DNA from: Rhizopus sp. PT2906
Lineage: Eukaryota; Mucoromycota; Mucoromycetes; Mucorales; Rhizopodaceae
DNA length: 54,316 bases
NCBI GenBank assembly: GCA_025529335.1
Contig: JAMYHX010000285.1
Location: forward strand, 1 to 54,316
Reading direction: 5' to 3'
The translations under genes and the position numbers were made by a program. The stretch's first letter is position 1. Every line of letters starts with the position of its first letter. The notes beneath the pieces were generated by a model. That model searched no databases and was not told the DNA's origin. It saw nothing but the letters and a program-made list of their open reading frames with translations. Positions 1-12,362 of the stretch are shown piece after piece.

Positions 1-851
1 TACGCAAATAATTTTTTTATTTTATGACAACATTTTATAAAATTAATGTCAATAATTAATAAAAATACAGTATCTTGTCTACTCTATTTCCAGTATAATG
101 TATTGTAGTTTTACACCATTAAACGCATCCGTTTATGATTACGGTCCTACCAAGCTAGCATATAATGATCACGAGTCAAAATGGAAGCGCGAAGCCTAGC
201 TTGCTCTGGTCGCGTATGGTTTATGCGTTAATCGGATACTGTTGAGACAACTATTTGACGCAAAAATGAAAAGTAATTCGCTCTCACATCTCAATTTATG
301 TCTGGATCCGTAATAGACACGCTGAGAAAGACGTTCTTTCTGTCTCAGTAATCAATATTAGCTGGGACTATAGTGTTACAGGTGGTCCAAGTTATAATGT
401 CATTCGTACGTTTCGTGTGGAATAAAGTCCATAATAGGTTGATTAATGTCTTGAAAGCTATCATTTCCATTGTCACCTTTTAAAGTAAGAGCGATGATAC
501 GTAAGCTGTATTGCTCTACTCAATTGGATAACAGCAGTAGTCTCTTACACGGTGGGAACTAATTAAAGTGTACAATAAAGAGTTTTTGTAGGGTTTTCAC
601 TATCATATATACTCTCACTGTTGTCTTTATGTTTGTTCAATGTGTCATAAGCATGATGACAGGCGCATGAAAAGAGATTGCCACTAAACCATGTAGCACT
701 GCGATCTGGTGTTTAAAAAGTTTCACTGTCTAATTTAGCCTAAAAATAGTAGTGTGGGGATACTTGACATGTGATTTGTCCAATTAAATAACCGATTATC
801 AATGGAAAAGAAAAAAATCTTTCTTTTTCTTCCTTTTTTACATAAACAAAC
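1..851. other. Intergenic, upstream of the methyltransferase gene
   Basis: I see no convincing coding frame, RNA gene or repeat here. The last 40 bases before the start codon at 852 are rich in T and C (about 815-840), the usual arrangement just upstream of start codons elsewhere in this window, so they are probably core promoter and 5' UTR. Confidence 0.5.
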
Positions 852-2264
852 ATGAGAAGAGCAAAGTCTATTTATGAAAAAAAGAATAATAGCAGAAGAA
901 GGTCTTGGTTCAATGGCCCATTTTTTAGTATGTTTTCTTCTGAACCACCTTCGCCTGAAAGAAGACCGAGTTTAGAACTTAATAAGCAACGCTCCCAGTC
1001 ATTAAATGAAGAGCGGCCTTCTTTACGACCAAAGATATCCCGGATATTATCGAGAGCTACTAGGAGACACCATAAGAAACCATCATTAGATTCACCGAGT
1101 GTACAAGATACTCCTGAACATCAAGATACAGACGAAGAAAACGAAGACAGAGACTTGTTGCAAAGACATTTATTAAAACCAGACGATGAAGAAGCAGACC
1201 GCATTCAATTAAAGAATGATTTAGTCAAATTGGCTTTTGAAGGGTAAAACCATAATTATGGTGTCATCAGCTCTACTCACCATGTGCTATTGCTATAGTG
1301 AATTTTCTTTGCCATTTGACTATCGAGATTTAGATTATGCTAGAATATTAGACGTTGGATGCGGACCAGGCTCATGGTGCATTGATCTTGCTCAAAAATA
1401 CCCAAAGATTGAAGTTATTGGCGTAGACAATGATGACATGTTTCCTTTAGCTCATGTTTTACCACCAAACTGTCAATTGATCGTCTGTAACGTACTCAAT
1501 GGACTGCGAGAGTTCCCTGATGAAAGCTTTGACGTTATTCATATCCGATTCATGGTGCTCTCGCTCACCACACCTCAGTACAAGAAGGTAGTAAAGGACT
1601 GCTGGCGGCTTTTGAAACCTGGAGGATACATTGAAATACTCGAAACAGACTTGATCATCTATTCTGCAGGACCCTTGACACAAAAGATGAACCACGAGAG
1701 TACTTATCTACATTGAAGTTTTGTTGTTGATGCTTATAAATTTCTTAAATAGTGCTGGAGCTAGCCATTAATCGGGGATATGACATAAGAGAGCAGTCAA
1801 GTATGCTGACCAAGATTGTTCCCGATGAAGGAATAAATAAGCAAGTAAAATATAGATCAATACCCATTGGAGTATGGGGAGGCAGAATTGGAGTACTTTG
1901 TAGAGATGACATGATCAACATGCTGACGAAATTTCAGTCTGCTGTGCGAGAACACTGTTACAAAGAAAACAACACGTTTGATCAAGACATTTCAGTGGTC
2001 ATTAGAGAAATGGACCAATACAAAAGCTTCAGCAACTATTATTTCTACAGCGCTCAAAAACCAATTCTTACACCAAATACTAGCACAAGCAATATTAGTA
2101 GTATTAATTATAATGCTAACCATAGTAGCAGTGGTAACAGTAGTAGTAGCTATAGTAACAGTGATCATAATAGCCATAGTCATAGTAGTAACCATAGTAA
2201 TAATAATAACGAAAAAAAGTCAAATAGCCTGGCGCCTGTCATTATAAACCCAAAATCACTTTAA
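852..2264 (+). CDS. SAM-dependent methyltransferase, three exons
   Basis: Exons 852-1243, 1299-1699 and 1753-2264 join in frame to 434 aa. Both introns (55 and 53 nt) have GT..TAG ends, and the first has a TACTCAC branch-like site. The central part is a class I Rossmann methyltransferase: motif I reads DVGCGPG, followed by an acidic end of strand 2 (GVDNDD) and later LKPGGYIEI. Residues 1-130 are basic, Ser/Arg-rich and look disordered. The last ~60 residues are a Ser/Asn/His low-complexity tail. Many fungi carry expanded families of such methyltransferases (LaeA-like and others) of unknown substrate. The substrate cannot be read from sequence. The fold is secure; the exact role is not. Confidence 0.85.
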
Positions 2265-2365
2265 TTGTACAACAATAACGATAATAATAACAACAGCAAT
2301 AATACTAGTAATAACAATAATAGTAATAGTAATGGTAGTAATAATAATAAAATAATAAAGCTAGT
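2090..2365. repeat. AAT/AGT/AAC trinucleotide-rich tract spanning a stop codon
   Basis: Imperfect AGT, AAT and AAC triplets run through the last coding bases of the methyltransferase and continue about 100 bp past its stop codon (2262-2264). The same microsatellite therefore encodes the Ser/Asn tail and forms the start of the 3' UTR. Confidence 0.8.
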
Positions 2366-4113
2366 AATCACAGATCCATAAAAGCATGCACACTCTAATA
2401 AACATTCTCTAGCACGATCTGATTATTATTTCAATCTCTGACAATGATCAACTACCTTAAAATGAGTGGACGAATCTGCATGCAGCAACTAACAATAAAA
2501 GAGGTCCCTAATGCGTATTGCCGCAGGATGACATTCCAGGACTTATGTTAAGAACATATGGTAGTCTGGAGGAATCTTTATGCGTCAATACACTCTATAA
2601 ATTACGAAATAGATGATATAAATAAAATCTCATCGCTTTCCTTGGATCAAGAGCAAAGTTCACTTCATATTCAAGAAACTAAAGAGAGAGAAAACTATAA
2701 TTACAAAAAGTGATTCAAAAGTAGCACCTATCGAGATTGTATGGGATATACGCGTTTCTATTAGACATTTAACCTATTAATCTAGTAAAATCTGACTGTC
2801 TATAAAGTTTAGAGACACAAACGGATGCATATTAATTTTGCTTCAGAAAAGCTTGTCCAAGCATTCAAGTAGCTTTCTTTTATCGACTACTTATACTTGA
2901 CATCAAGTATTTAGAATAAAACTGCCATCATTTGCTATAAACTACATGCTGAGATTGCTATCAAAGCAACTGATAGCTTGTATGCCTTTCTAAAACTAAT
3001 GTAGCATTTCTAAATACTTGTAATATAATTTATTCATAAATACGGTAGTCCAGAACAACATTACTCTTGAGAAAAGGTGTGCATCGCCATCAGTCCCTCC
3101 TTTCCGGTAAGTTAGGAACTTTATCAAATGATCTCAGTCTGTCTTTTCCTCGGGTTAATTAAAGTTATAAATATTATTGAATAAGTTATTGGCTCATCTA
3201 TGGAAGTTCGCATGTAGATACTTTTCTTGAAAGCTCATCAATTTATATATCAATATGTTGTATTATACCTTTACTGTAGCTATGAATTTCTGACAAATGG
3301 AAAAGCAATGACGGTGTTTGAGTGCAAATGCCAGATTCTAAATGGTTAGCGGTAAAGAGTTTTTCGTATATGTGTTACATGAAGCATATTGCAGTTGAAC
3401 ACCATCATCATAATTATGAGTATACTTCTACTTTTTCAAGTTACATCCCGCAATACTGAACTAATTTCAAGATATTGAGGCTTTGATGGACACAAGACTT
3501 GATGTACCTGAAGCACACCAAAAGGCTGTTTTGAATAACATATCTTTGATCTTTCAGTCAATAGTATAGCTTGCTCGTTTATTAAAAATGACTTTACTAA
3601 ACTTATCCATGTCCTGTTGTCATATAAAAAAAGAACTCTTTGCAACTTCCATGTCCTTTCGCTATGGGAAATTTTAGTCTTATCAGGTGTATATCGTCGA
3701 TCTGCTGTATATCTGCTTAACCATTTTAAGCAATTGGGAATGCTGAAAAAAAGTGAAACAGAATAGCGGCGGTTGTAGGAAGAGAAAAGAGAAAGAGAGG
3801 GACGGGGCGCCACTATACGCTCAATAGCATTTACATCTATGTCTGCATCAATGTCGTTTATGCCAAATGAAATGGCTACCTTGAGCTTAGATCATAGCTG
3901 TATACCTTTCTGCTGTATTTCTTACTTAGCATGTACCCAAATGACTAAAACAATGACCAATGCGTCGCCTGCAAGCTTCCGAAGTTTACAGTTAATTACC
4001 CACGACCAATTTTATACAATCTAATGAAGCTAAAACTAAGCAGTTCAAGCTAAATGCTTTGAACCATTAGGCTCGTACCACCGGGTAGATGAGCGAACTG
4101 TCCAGTGAAAAGG
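2366..4113. other. Gene-poor stretch between methyltransferase and first mannanase
   Basis: About 1.7 kb without a gene I can support. A minus-strand open frame (3436-3813) and a plus-strand frame across the same bases both contain protein-like stretches but no recognisable domain. They may be remains of a repeat. No tRNA-like structure was noticed. Confidence 0.45.
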
Positions 4114-4120
4114 TATAAAA
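4114..4120 (+). promoter_or_regulatory. TATA box of mannanase copy 1
   Basis: TATAAAA lies 59 bp upstream of the start codon at 4179. The second copy has a TATA element at nearly the same distance. Confidence 0.7.
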
Positions 4121-4178
4121 GGGAAACTAGTTTTGATGCAGATCAAAAACCATCAACACACATTCCATTCATTCAACA

Positions 4179-4724
4179 ATGCTTTTCAAGTCTGTCTGCT
4201 TCTTTTTGACTCTCTCATTGGCTGCTGCTGCTACCACTGACCGTGGATCATACATTGTTCCTAACTTAGGTAAGAGAAAACAAGAGATCTTGAGCTCTGG
4301 CGGTGAAGTTTTGGATTTGGCTATTGCTATGCTCGAGAGCGACCATATGATTACTGATTATGCCTATGGCGACAACAAGTCTGGCGATGCTGCCAACTTT
4401 GGTATCTTTAAGCAAAACTGGTTTATGCTCCGTACCTCCACTTCTCAATTCAAGGGTCAACCTGCTAGTGATTCCAACGACGGCGCTGTGCTTAACAAGG
4501 ACCTTAAGGCCGATATCAAAGCTAGACATGAGTCTCAAAAGTTCTACGGGACTGAAAAGTGGTTCGGTGGTCATAGAAACGGCGAAAGCGGCTTGAACAA
4601 CTCGGATACAGCCGACATCAACACCTACAAAAGCGGTGTTTACTGGATCCAGGACCAACTTTCCAGCGATCCCAAGTACTTGAAGGACGATACCAGATTC
4701 TGGGTCGATGTTACCCCTATCTAA
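4179..4724 (+). CDS. Secreted GH134 endo-beta-1,4-mannanase, copy 1
   Basis: Intronless, 181 aa, the normal size for GH134. Residues 1-18 form a signal peptide (basic start, hydrophobic core, Ala-rich cleavage region), so the enzyme is secreted. GH134 hydrolyses the beta-1,4-mannan backbone with an inverting mechanism and a lysozyme-like fold. In the characterised Streptomyces enzyme the general acid and base are Glu45 and Asp57. Here Glu53 (in AMLESD) and Asp65 (in YGDNKSGD) have the same spacing of 12. The GDAANFGIFKQNW segment is typical of the family. A tandem paralogue lies 946 bp downstream on the same strand. An AATAAATAAA polyadenylation-type signal follows the stop. The role is probably use of plant mannan; the family call is strong, activity untested. 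Confidence 0.9.
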   Translation: MLFKSVCFFLTLSLAAAATTDRGSYIVPNLGKRKQEILSSGGEVLDLAIAMLESDHMITDYAYGDNKSGDAANFGIFKQNWFMLRTSTSQFKGQPASDSNDGAVLNKDLKADIKARHESQKFYGTEKWFGGHRNGESGLNNSDTADINTYKSGVYWIQDQLSSDPKYLKDDTRFWVDVTPI

Positions 4725-5622
4725 ATCATTCATTTTTCAGAATAAATAAAGATATACTTATAGCTATTACCATGACCATAATACATTACATCATCAGACA
4801 CTTCTTCCGCTTACGTAACTGAAAGAGTGCGAAGGGACAATTAGGGATCGTTACTGAAAAAATTAGATCGCGAAGATCTGATAGGTTACATATTCATTTA
4901 AAAACTAATTCAGATAAAGCATTGTATATCACCGATGCGAATTAATGGCACATATTACTATTAAAAATGGCCATTAAGAATCTTGGTAGGCATCTTTTCA
5001 GACTAAAGCGTGCTACACAAGTTTTTATTTTCTTTGCATGTTTCTATCTAAAATATATTTCAGCAGTTTCAGTTTTGACATATTTTATTTTAGGTTGATT
5101 TCAAGTAATACAAAGAGGTATATTGCAAATTAAATGTTTCGGTATATTCTCATTTGCTGCATTTTTTCTTTTACAAATTACAATGGCAATACTTACTTAT
5201 AGACTATTAATGGCGATAGAATGTAATGCGACCATGTTAGTCGACCATTAACTTAGTCATGGTTTCCATGGATACATCGTCTGTAATGCATAGGCTTCAA
5301 CGTAACTCAGTCCATTATTAAGAATTCATATTTGTGCGACACTTCTTGATGGTGAACTTGTTAAATTTACTTAATTTATCACGCTATGCAAGTTACAAGA
5401 CCGCTACCGTCACCATTGCCTTAATAGTCAAGAGCTGATCATCTTTTAGCAAAAAAAAAAGGGCAAGTAACACATCGACATTATAGTCGTCTATCATTAA
5501 CTTTAGTATCCAGGCCCAACTATGAGACTTTGTTTCAGTGTAATATATTAACATTGATATGAGCTTACGTATTCGTCCATTATAGAAAGTTGTACACATG
5601 GCTATCGTCAGAGTTCAAGAAG
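4725..5622. other. Spacer between the tandem mannanase genes
   Basis: It holds the polyadenylation signal of copy 1 and, at its end, the promoter of copy 2. No open frame with protein character is seen. The spacer does not obviously resemble the DNA upstream of copy 1, so the duplication is old or the flanks have diverged. Confidence 0.5.
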
Positions 5623-5630
5623 TATAAATA
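5623..5630 (+). promoter_or_regulatory. TATA box of mannanase copy 2
   Basis: TATAAATA lies 41 bp before the start codon at 5671. Confidence 0.7.
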
Positions 5631-5670
5631 GAGTAGCATATTTCATTCAGTCTTCTACATTCAATTCAAC

Positions 5671-6222
5671 ATGCTCGTCAAGTTCTTTGCTCTTTTCCTT
5701 TTCTTTACCTTTACTTTGGTCTCTGCTAGACCCGGCGATAGAGGCCATTACCCTGTTCCTAACTTAGGTAAGAGAAAGCAAGAGATTTTGAAAGCTGGTG
5801 GTGGAATTTGGGATATCGCTATTGCTATGCTCGAGAGCGACCATATGATTACTGATTATGCCTATGGCGACAACAAGTCTGGCGATGCTGCCAACTTTGG
5901 TATCTTTAAGCAAAACTGGTTTATGCTCCGTACCTCCACTTCTCAATTCAAGGGTCAACCTGCTAGCGCTTCCAACAATGGTGCTGTTCTTAACAAGAGA
6001 TTGGCGCAAGATATCAAGGCTAGGCAAGAATCTCAAAAGTTCTATGGTCCTGATAAGTGGTTTGGTGGCCATAGAAATGGCGAAAGTGGTTTGAACAATC
6101 CTTATACCCAGGATATTACCAACTACAAGAATGCTATCAACTGGATCCATGATCAACTTGCCAGTAATCCCAAGTACTTGAAGGACGATACCAGATTCTG
6201 GGTCGATGTTACCGCTATCTAA
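5671..6222 (+). CDS. Secreted GH134 endo-beta-1,4-mannanase, copy 2
   Basis: Intronless, 183 aa, with a signal peptide over residues 1-19 (Phe/Leu-rich core ending LVSA). The predicted catalytic pair is Glu55 and Asp67, again 12 apart. It aligns without large gaps to copy 1 and differs mainly in the signal peptide, residues 35-50 and the C-terminal third. DNA from 5818 to 5966 is identical to 4320-4468 of copy 1, third codon positions included, while both flanks differ; this points to gene conversion. The two copies end in nearly the same codons. It acts outside the cell on mannan. Confidence 0.9.
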   Translation: MLVKFFALFLFFTFTLVSARPGDRGHYPVPNLGKRKQEILKAGGGIWDIAIAMLESDHMITDYAYGDNKSGDAANFGIFKQNWFMLRTSTSQFKGQPASASNNGAVLNKRLAQDIKARQESQKFYGPDKWFGGHRNGESGLNNPYTQDITNYKNAINWIHDQLASNPKYLKDDTRFWVDVTAI

Positions 6223-8239
6223 AATGACTTGAAAGCAGGATTTCTTAGAGTTATGACTATATCAATTTTTTAAATAAATTCATTTGCATAAAAATAACAT
6301 ACCTCCTCTGTGGATATTTTAAAGGCTTGGGACTTCATATATATACCTTTGGGCGTCAGTTTTTATGTTATTTTAATCATTATTACCAAATCCTTCACAC
6401 TTTTATTAAGCACTATCGTATTCGGTTTTATAACCGGCTCAAAAGATACACAACAATCCAGGAACTTAAGCCTCTATCGCGTATTCTTTTTGCTATATGA
6501 CGTATATCTTGTTGATTACGAATTAAAGAGTTTGTGATCCTCCCCTATTGTCATCTATAACACCAAAAAAAGGGAATCATCAAGACAACTAATCCTAGAG
6601 AAGATTATGAGGAATATTCAGTGGACTGAAACTACCAGTCCGAGGATCATTCCATACCATCCTGATTTTTTTTCTTTATTCTTATGGAGTTGATGTGACA
6701 TTCTCCTGATGGTGAACTGTCATGTATTTGATCTATTCTTCTAGGGGAGCATCCATTGCGTTTCTTCGTATCGTAAAAATGTGGTCCTTTTTTTTGATAA
6801 ATGAATCTTTCAATTGACTTATGCAACATTACAGCGTAGAATCAACTATTTGAACTTCTGAATCCTTTATAGTATTTGTAAATGACAAGCATTCTGCAAG
6901 GCTAGATAGGCCTATCTTTTTTAGGAAAACGTGGCGGAAAATCTTTTACAACTTTTCGTTTTTTCGCTTCATAGAGAAATTGCAGAATATGCATGCATAC
7001 CTTTATGTTGTACTCCAGGCTTATTATGAATCATACTATGGAGTAGCTAAATAGAAACACGATCAATTTGTGACATTCATTCATGTCAATAGCAATAGAG
7101 ATTTCACAGGCATGAAAGTAATGGGAATATCCCGTGGCCTATAGCCGCTGATTGGATAGACTTAATGAGAGAAGAAAACTAAGTTATTTGACTGTTGCAT
7201 AGATAAATCGCAAGTACATAGCTTAGTATTCAGTTATTGATGATCCTACAAGAAAATTGCATTAAAAGTTTATTTTGACACTAGCCATTTTAATATATGT
7301 TTATTATTTGATTATTCTGCAAGTGGAAAAGGAAAATATAAAAGCTGTACTTTACGACGCGAAATTGTTGATTCCTTTGTAACTGCAGTTACTTTACTAC
7401 TAATGGGTAGATCATACACATGTGTAAAGTTACTACAGCCAGCGTACATCTAAACTAACTAAGATCTAAATGTTTCCTTATTGTTTTAGCAGGTAAAAAA
7501 AAAAAAAAAAGATATGCATGACTAATTATTATATCTATAGTGAAAGTTAATAATGATGTACATGTGGGAAATTAATCAATATATTGTACAGTTGGTATTT
7601 ATGCATATCAAATTAAGTAACTGTAGATTCCTTTTTTTTTTTTGACGACGCACTGACGACGATTTGTACTACAGCATATTTTTGGGAAATTTTTTTCCGG
7701 CACGTGTACCGCATGACGATAAACTCGTTGTCAAGTCATTTGTACTAGTCTGCGTACCAGTTTATTCTATTACTGTATTATGCAGGAGATCTCATTGCAT
7801 GCAGTAGATCTTGATACAAGGAAAGAAAAGAGACTCAAGGAAAGGAGAGGAAATAGTTTATGTTCCGAAAGTTGGGACTTGTTGCCACTCGTTCTTTTTA
7901 AAAAAGCTGTTTCCTGTTCACGTGGGCGGCGTACTATAATTATCCTGACAACCGAATCATGGAAACCGATCATAGCTTTTTTTTTCTGTTCCCTTGGTAA
8001 CGTTTTTCACCATATTTATTGTACTCAAACTGCCATGTTGCTGCAAATAAAAGAGATTGTTTACGCAGCTTTTCCCAGCGTGTCTGTATCACATGGACAA
8101 CGGAAACGGACAAAACGAACCAATTGACGCTTATTATTTATTTCTCCTTTTAGCTTTTATTCTTTCTTTCTCCTTTTTCCATATAAAAATTTGTTTGATC
8201 TTTTACTCACGTAGAGTTTTTAACACCTTTTCTTTTATA
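6223..8239. other. Intergenic stretch between mannanase and RGS gene
   Basis: About 2 kb, AT-rich, with several homopolymer runs (A run near 7496-7510, T run near 7632). The open frames in it have no protein-like composition. The last ~120 bp before 8240 are strongly pyrimidine-rich, as in other promoters here, and end TATGCAG; an upstream exon or intron for the RGS gene cannot be excluded. Confidence 0.45.
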
Positions 8240-8857
8240 ATGCTATGCAGTCCTGAACCACCATCACTTACTCTAGAAGTTGTTCTCAATGATCCTTCAT
8301 CTGATCTATTTAAAAAATTTGCAAACTATCTACGACAATCATATTGTATCGAAAATTTAGACTTTTGGATTGCTGTACAAGAGTATAAAGAATGTACAAA
8401 TGATAAATCATTGGCTTTGCGATGTGAGGATATGATTAATGAATATATACGACCCAATTCACCACAAGAAATCAATATCCCTTGTGACATGCGAGAGGCT
8501 ATCCTAGACTTTTATCAACAAGGCAATTACCACCCCAAATTATTTGGCGCTGCAGCAGAAGCAGTACTTGAATTGATGAGAGTAAATTCATTTATACCTT
8601 GGCTCATGCTGAATGCAAACAGTGAACACTGGGAAACAAGTACGGGGGGAATAAAGCATTCTGCTTCAAGCACTTCTTTATCTGATAAATTAGGAGTCAA
8701 ACTAAAGCAAATTTCACGAAAAAGCTGGTCCTCTTTTGACTACCCTTCTGGAGATAGCCGATTTTTATTTTCAGTGACAAGTTACAGCAATAACTCTGTA
8801 TGCAGATCCATGTTGAAAAAACTTAAAAGATCGTTTTCAGGGCATCAGCGACAATAA
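8240..8857 (+). CDS. RGS-domain protein (regulator of G-protein signalling)
   Basis: 205 aa from the chosen ATG. The frame is open further upstream, but that part is Phe/Leu-rich and reads as a translated pyrimidine tract, so I start at 8240. Residues ~10-130 form an RGS domain: LFKKFANYLRQSYCIENLDFW matches the helix-4/5 consensus in which an early Glu-Asn pair and Phe-Trp are conserved, and VLELMRVNSFIPWL matches the terminal helix. RGS proteins speed GTP hydrolysis on heterotrimeric G-alpha subunits and damp receptor signalling at the plasma membrane. The C-terminal ~70 residues are Ser/Lys-rich, with no DEP or PX domain seen. An upstream exon is possible because an AG acceptor-like site overlaps the start region. 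Confidence 0.8.
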   Translation: MLCSPEPPSLTLEVVLNDPSSDLFKKFANYLRQSYCIENLDFWIAVQEYKECTNDKSLALRCEDMINEYIRPNSPQEINIPCDMREAILDFYQQGNYHPKLFGAAAEAVLELMRVNSFIPWLMLNANSEHWETSTGGIKHSASSTSLSDKLGVKLKQISRKSWSSFDYPSGDSRFLFSVTSYSNNSVCRSMLKKLKRSFSGHQRQ

Positions 8858-11800
8858 CGACTCCCCCCCCTTTTTGACAAAAGCAAAGATTATAGACATT
8901 TATAGAACAGAGATCCTTCATCGATACCCAGTTCCTTCCTTTTTCCCCTTTTGTATTTTAAACTTGCATGTACTTCCCACCTATTCTTTTATTCCTATAT
9001 ACTTTTAAAATTGTATCCATATTATCTCACATTTATACTATCTTGCATCTTGTTGAGCAAGCCACGTCATTACCACTTATGTCAATAAACTTTTTCTGGA
9101 GTTTCTAAAGTCATGATTCATTGTTATCTTGATATTTTAACAAACAAAATGTAACAAGGGAAACCTGCCACAATAAAGGGGGTATTTATATTTCAACCAA
9201 GAGGCGCCAAGAAAACAGTATAGTATCTACTCGGTTTTAGAAAAACGAGTGACAGAAAAAGCCCAAGCAAAATAAGTTCGCTGACCAAAGGTTAATTGTC
9301 TGAAATGTCTCTGTTGGCTTTACAAATAAATAAAATTGTTTTTGCTAAGCAATGAGCATTTTAATAACAAGTAAGCGGTTGAAAAGTGGCTAAAACAGGT
9401 TCAGCTTTTCAACTGGTTTTAACCGGAAATATCCCGTCAGCTTGATAAACATTGGCTACTATTCTTGTTCTAAAGAAACATGGCAATTTTCACAGCTATT
9501 TTAGAATGAAAAAGAGAGACGAAAATATAGTATCTTTTGTGGATGATGTATGTAAATCGAGAAAAAAAAGCTTATCCCCTTCAATTATAAGTTCTATATG
9601 CCATTACAGACTTTGACACTAAAGTAAATATGTAGCAAATACAAAGAATATACTCATAGTTTATTCAATGCAAATAAGAAAGACAATAAACAAACAATTT
9701 AAAACGTAGTCGTCATTGACTTCTTACTGCTGCTGGCTTTAACAGCTCCCTTTTTCATATTCCAGTGCTTTGGGAAGAGATGTATATGAGCTCGATTACC
9801 TCTATCACGCTAAGCTTCCGCCTACTCCGCCTACTCACCTCGGGCAAAGACTCTTAGAATGGCTCCCCTCTTGCCCTTCTCACTAGTGTATATTACACTT
9901 GACCCCATTCACTCCTTCCAAAACATTTTTACCCTTGATTCCAAAAGGGTTTTTTTAGTCACCACTATCCTTCCTCTATGATCTGCTTTAGGCAATCGTG
10001 CGCTCAATTGAGGTTTAATTATATATAAATAAAAATCTGTTTAATCGTATCAAATATTATATTAAAGCCCTTAAATCATAATTGTAACCATTTATCACCT
10101 ACACTTCTTTTAATGCCGTGAAAATACTTTTATATTTTATTTAATAAGCAAAAGTATTACTAATGTCCTTAGATCATCTGTCTAGTTCTTTTCTGTTTTC
10201 TGTAGACTAGCTTTCACTCCTTTAATACCGCTTCTCTCTTGTGTTTATTGGTTGTATCGCTCTCTCCTCTCTAACCTGAACATGTAACCTCCATAAATAG
10301 AACTTGTATATCTGGGGTATTACTTTGTATGCAAGTCATCTTAATGCACTCATTCTACGTGACATTACTGCAAGATTGCACAGTAAATAAATTCCATTTT
10401 TAAAAAAAAAGAGATGAAGACAATTCCGCAATTGAGTAAAGAGTTTACATTTAAGATATGTTGTTTATTATTTCAATAGTTAATCTCAAGTTAGTAGCAA
10501 CACATAGCTTTCAAGGTAATTAGTAGAGATGGTGCTGCATAGTTCAATATCAAGAAGGGCAAGGGCGCATCACGGATTGGTTGATATTTAAATGGAATAT
10601 AAATATTGTGATAAAAAAGACTTCCCTTTACAGAACAAAGACTATAAAATAGCTTCCCTTGATTTTCCCCTTTTCTTTCCTTTTTTCTTATCTTTTTTAT
10701 TCTTTTATCATTCAAGGCTCAATGGTGGAAGCAAGAGGTATATCTATAGGCTCTCTGGTAAAGGAAATGTGTCCATGATGATCCCCATGACGTATCCAAC
10801 ATGGTGTCGTGCTTGTGTTGGTGATTTGAGCCGCTATAGACTCCCAACTATGTCGACTTTGCTTCACCTAAGTCGTGTTGTGAATAGATGTAGTGTACTG
10901 GTTCTGGTAGTTCAAATAGAAACCGCTCTGGTACTACCATCTCTGTGTCCATTCACGGAATACTCTTATGCTAGTCTGGCTTGGTGATGGTGTTTGAACC
11001 GCTTTAGCGAGAAAACGACATAATTCTGGTTAGATCACATATATCACGCAGGAGGACACATGTATATCACACAAAACTGTGGTTATATATAGCATACAAA
11101 CAAGCGAACTGAAGACACATTTCCTTTATCATTTTCTTCTTAGACAATCTTTCTAACTCTTTTTAGATACTTCTTTATTTTTTCTTATTTTTAAATAAAA
11201 ACTACTTTTTTAAAATATAAAGTTTTATGATTTAATGATAAATAATTCAAAGCTTCTTTGTCTTTTAAAATGTTGCCCAGTCTTTTAATAGGGTAAAAGG
11301 TTATTTTATATAAAGTGGCTTTTTTCCAAACTGTTGTCGCTCTTCATTTCATGCAAAAGAATCACAACAGTCTCAAACGAAAAGGTGAATAAACCTCTTA
11401 TTGATTTCATCTAAGCTAAGGACAGAATAACCCCTCTTGTTGTGAATGACAAAAGGGTCCTAAAGCGTTGATATGCATCAAGTTCTTTCAGGCCAAGGTG
11501 TTTACTTTTTATTACTGATACTTTTATGAACCCATCATCAGGATTTCAAAGACCTGAATTCATTAGCATACATTTGTCCACATTCACATTGTGATAAAAG
11601 GTTGTTTGTATTGATGAGCTCTATGGTAGTTTGAATGCCTTCATCAAGGAAAAGAACGTGTCTTTTGCAGATTGCTGTAATCTTTAGAAAATGATAAAGT
11701 TATGAATCAATGAGGCATCATCAACATATAGACCCTGATTCAAAAGTGTTGCGTTCTCTATATCTTGCATATTACACAGTCCAAAGATTTCTTAAAGTTC

Positions 11801-12362
11801 ACCTTAGAGCATTATTCTTCTAATTTAATAAGAGTGAACGATTTACTAGCTATATGCTAGACAATCTGACGTGTCATATGAATAAATGGTTCATTTTTCA
11901 AGATAAAAGAGCTATTGTCCTGTTGTTTCTTCTGTCATGCGCTCTAGAATGGGTTCGTAAATTGAACATGAATTTGTCAGCTTTTCTTTGTTCCAGTGTA
12001 ACAACGGTTAAAATCTTCCGTGCGTTGCTATAGGATGTCCGATGTTAAGCGTACTTCCTTTCATCGGATAAATTGAAAAACAAATCTTCTATATAACTGC
12101 GATGCCTTGATATGTTTATGTATATGTTTAAAAAGAAAAAAGAAAAAATGTAGAGATAAGTACAGTGAAATATAGAGTAAATGGCTGCGAGATATAAAGT
12201 ATTCTTGTGGCGTGGTATTGACGGTGGAGCTTGACAAATCAGGCTTAAAATATATCATTTGTATACTTAAAAAGAATTAATAATCAAGTCTTCATTTTAT
12301 ACAATATAAAGGCTGGGCACCTTTTGCTGTTCTGTAATTTACAAAATATTACTTCAAAAAAT
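8858..12362. other. 3.5-kb gene-poor stretch
   Basis: No supported gene. An open frame at 10592-10987 (plus strand), its antisense at 10491-10715 and short frames near 12061-12258 look like chance. A GC-richer block at about 10720-11020 differs from its surroundings and could be a decayed repeat, but I cannot name it. No tRNA or rRNA was noticed. Confidence 0.4.

Noticed and set aside
3436..3813. 125-codon minus-strand frame
   Set aside because: No recognisable domain and an equally protein-like frame on the other strand; at most a repeat remnant.
10592..10987. 131-codon plus-strand frame
   Set aside because: Begins in A/T-rich DNA, has no domain, and its composition resembles translated non-coding sequence.
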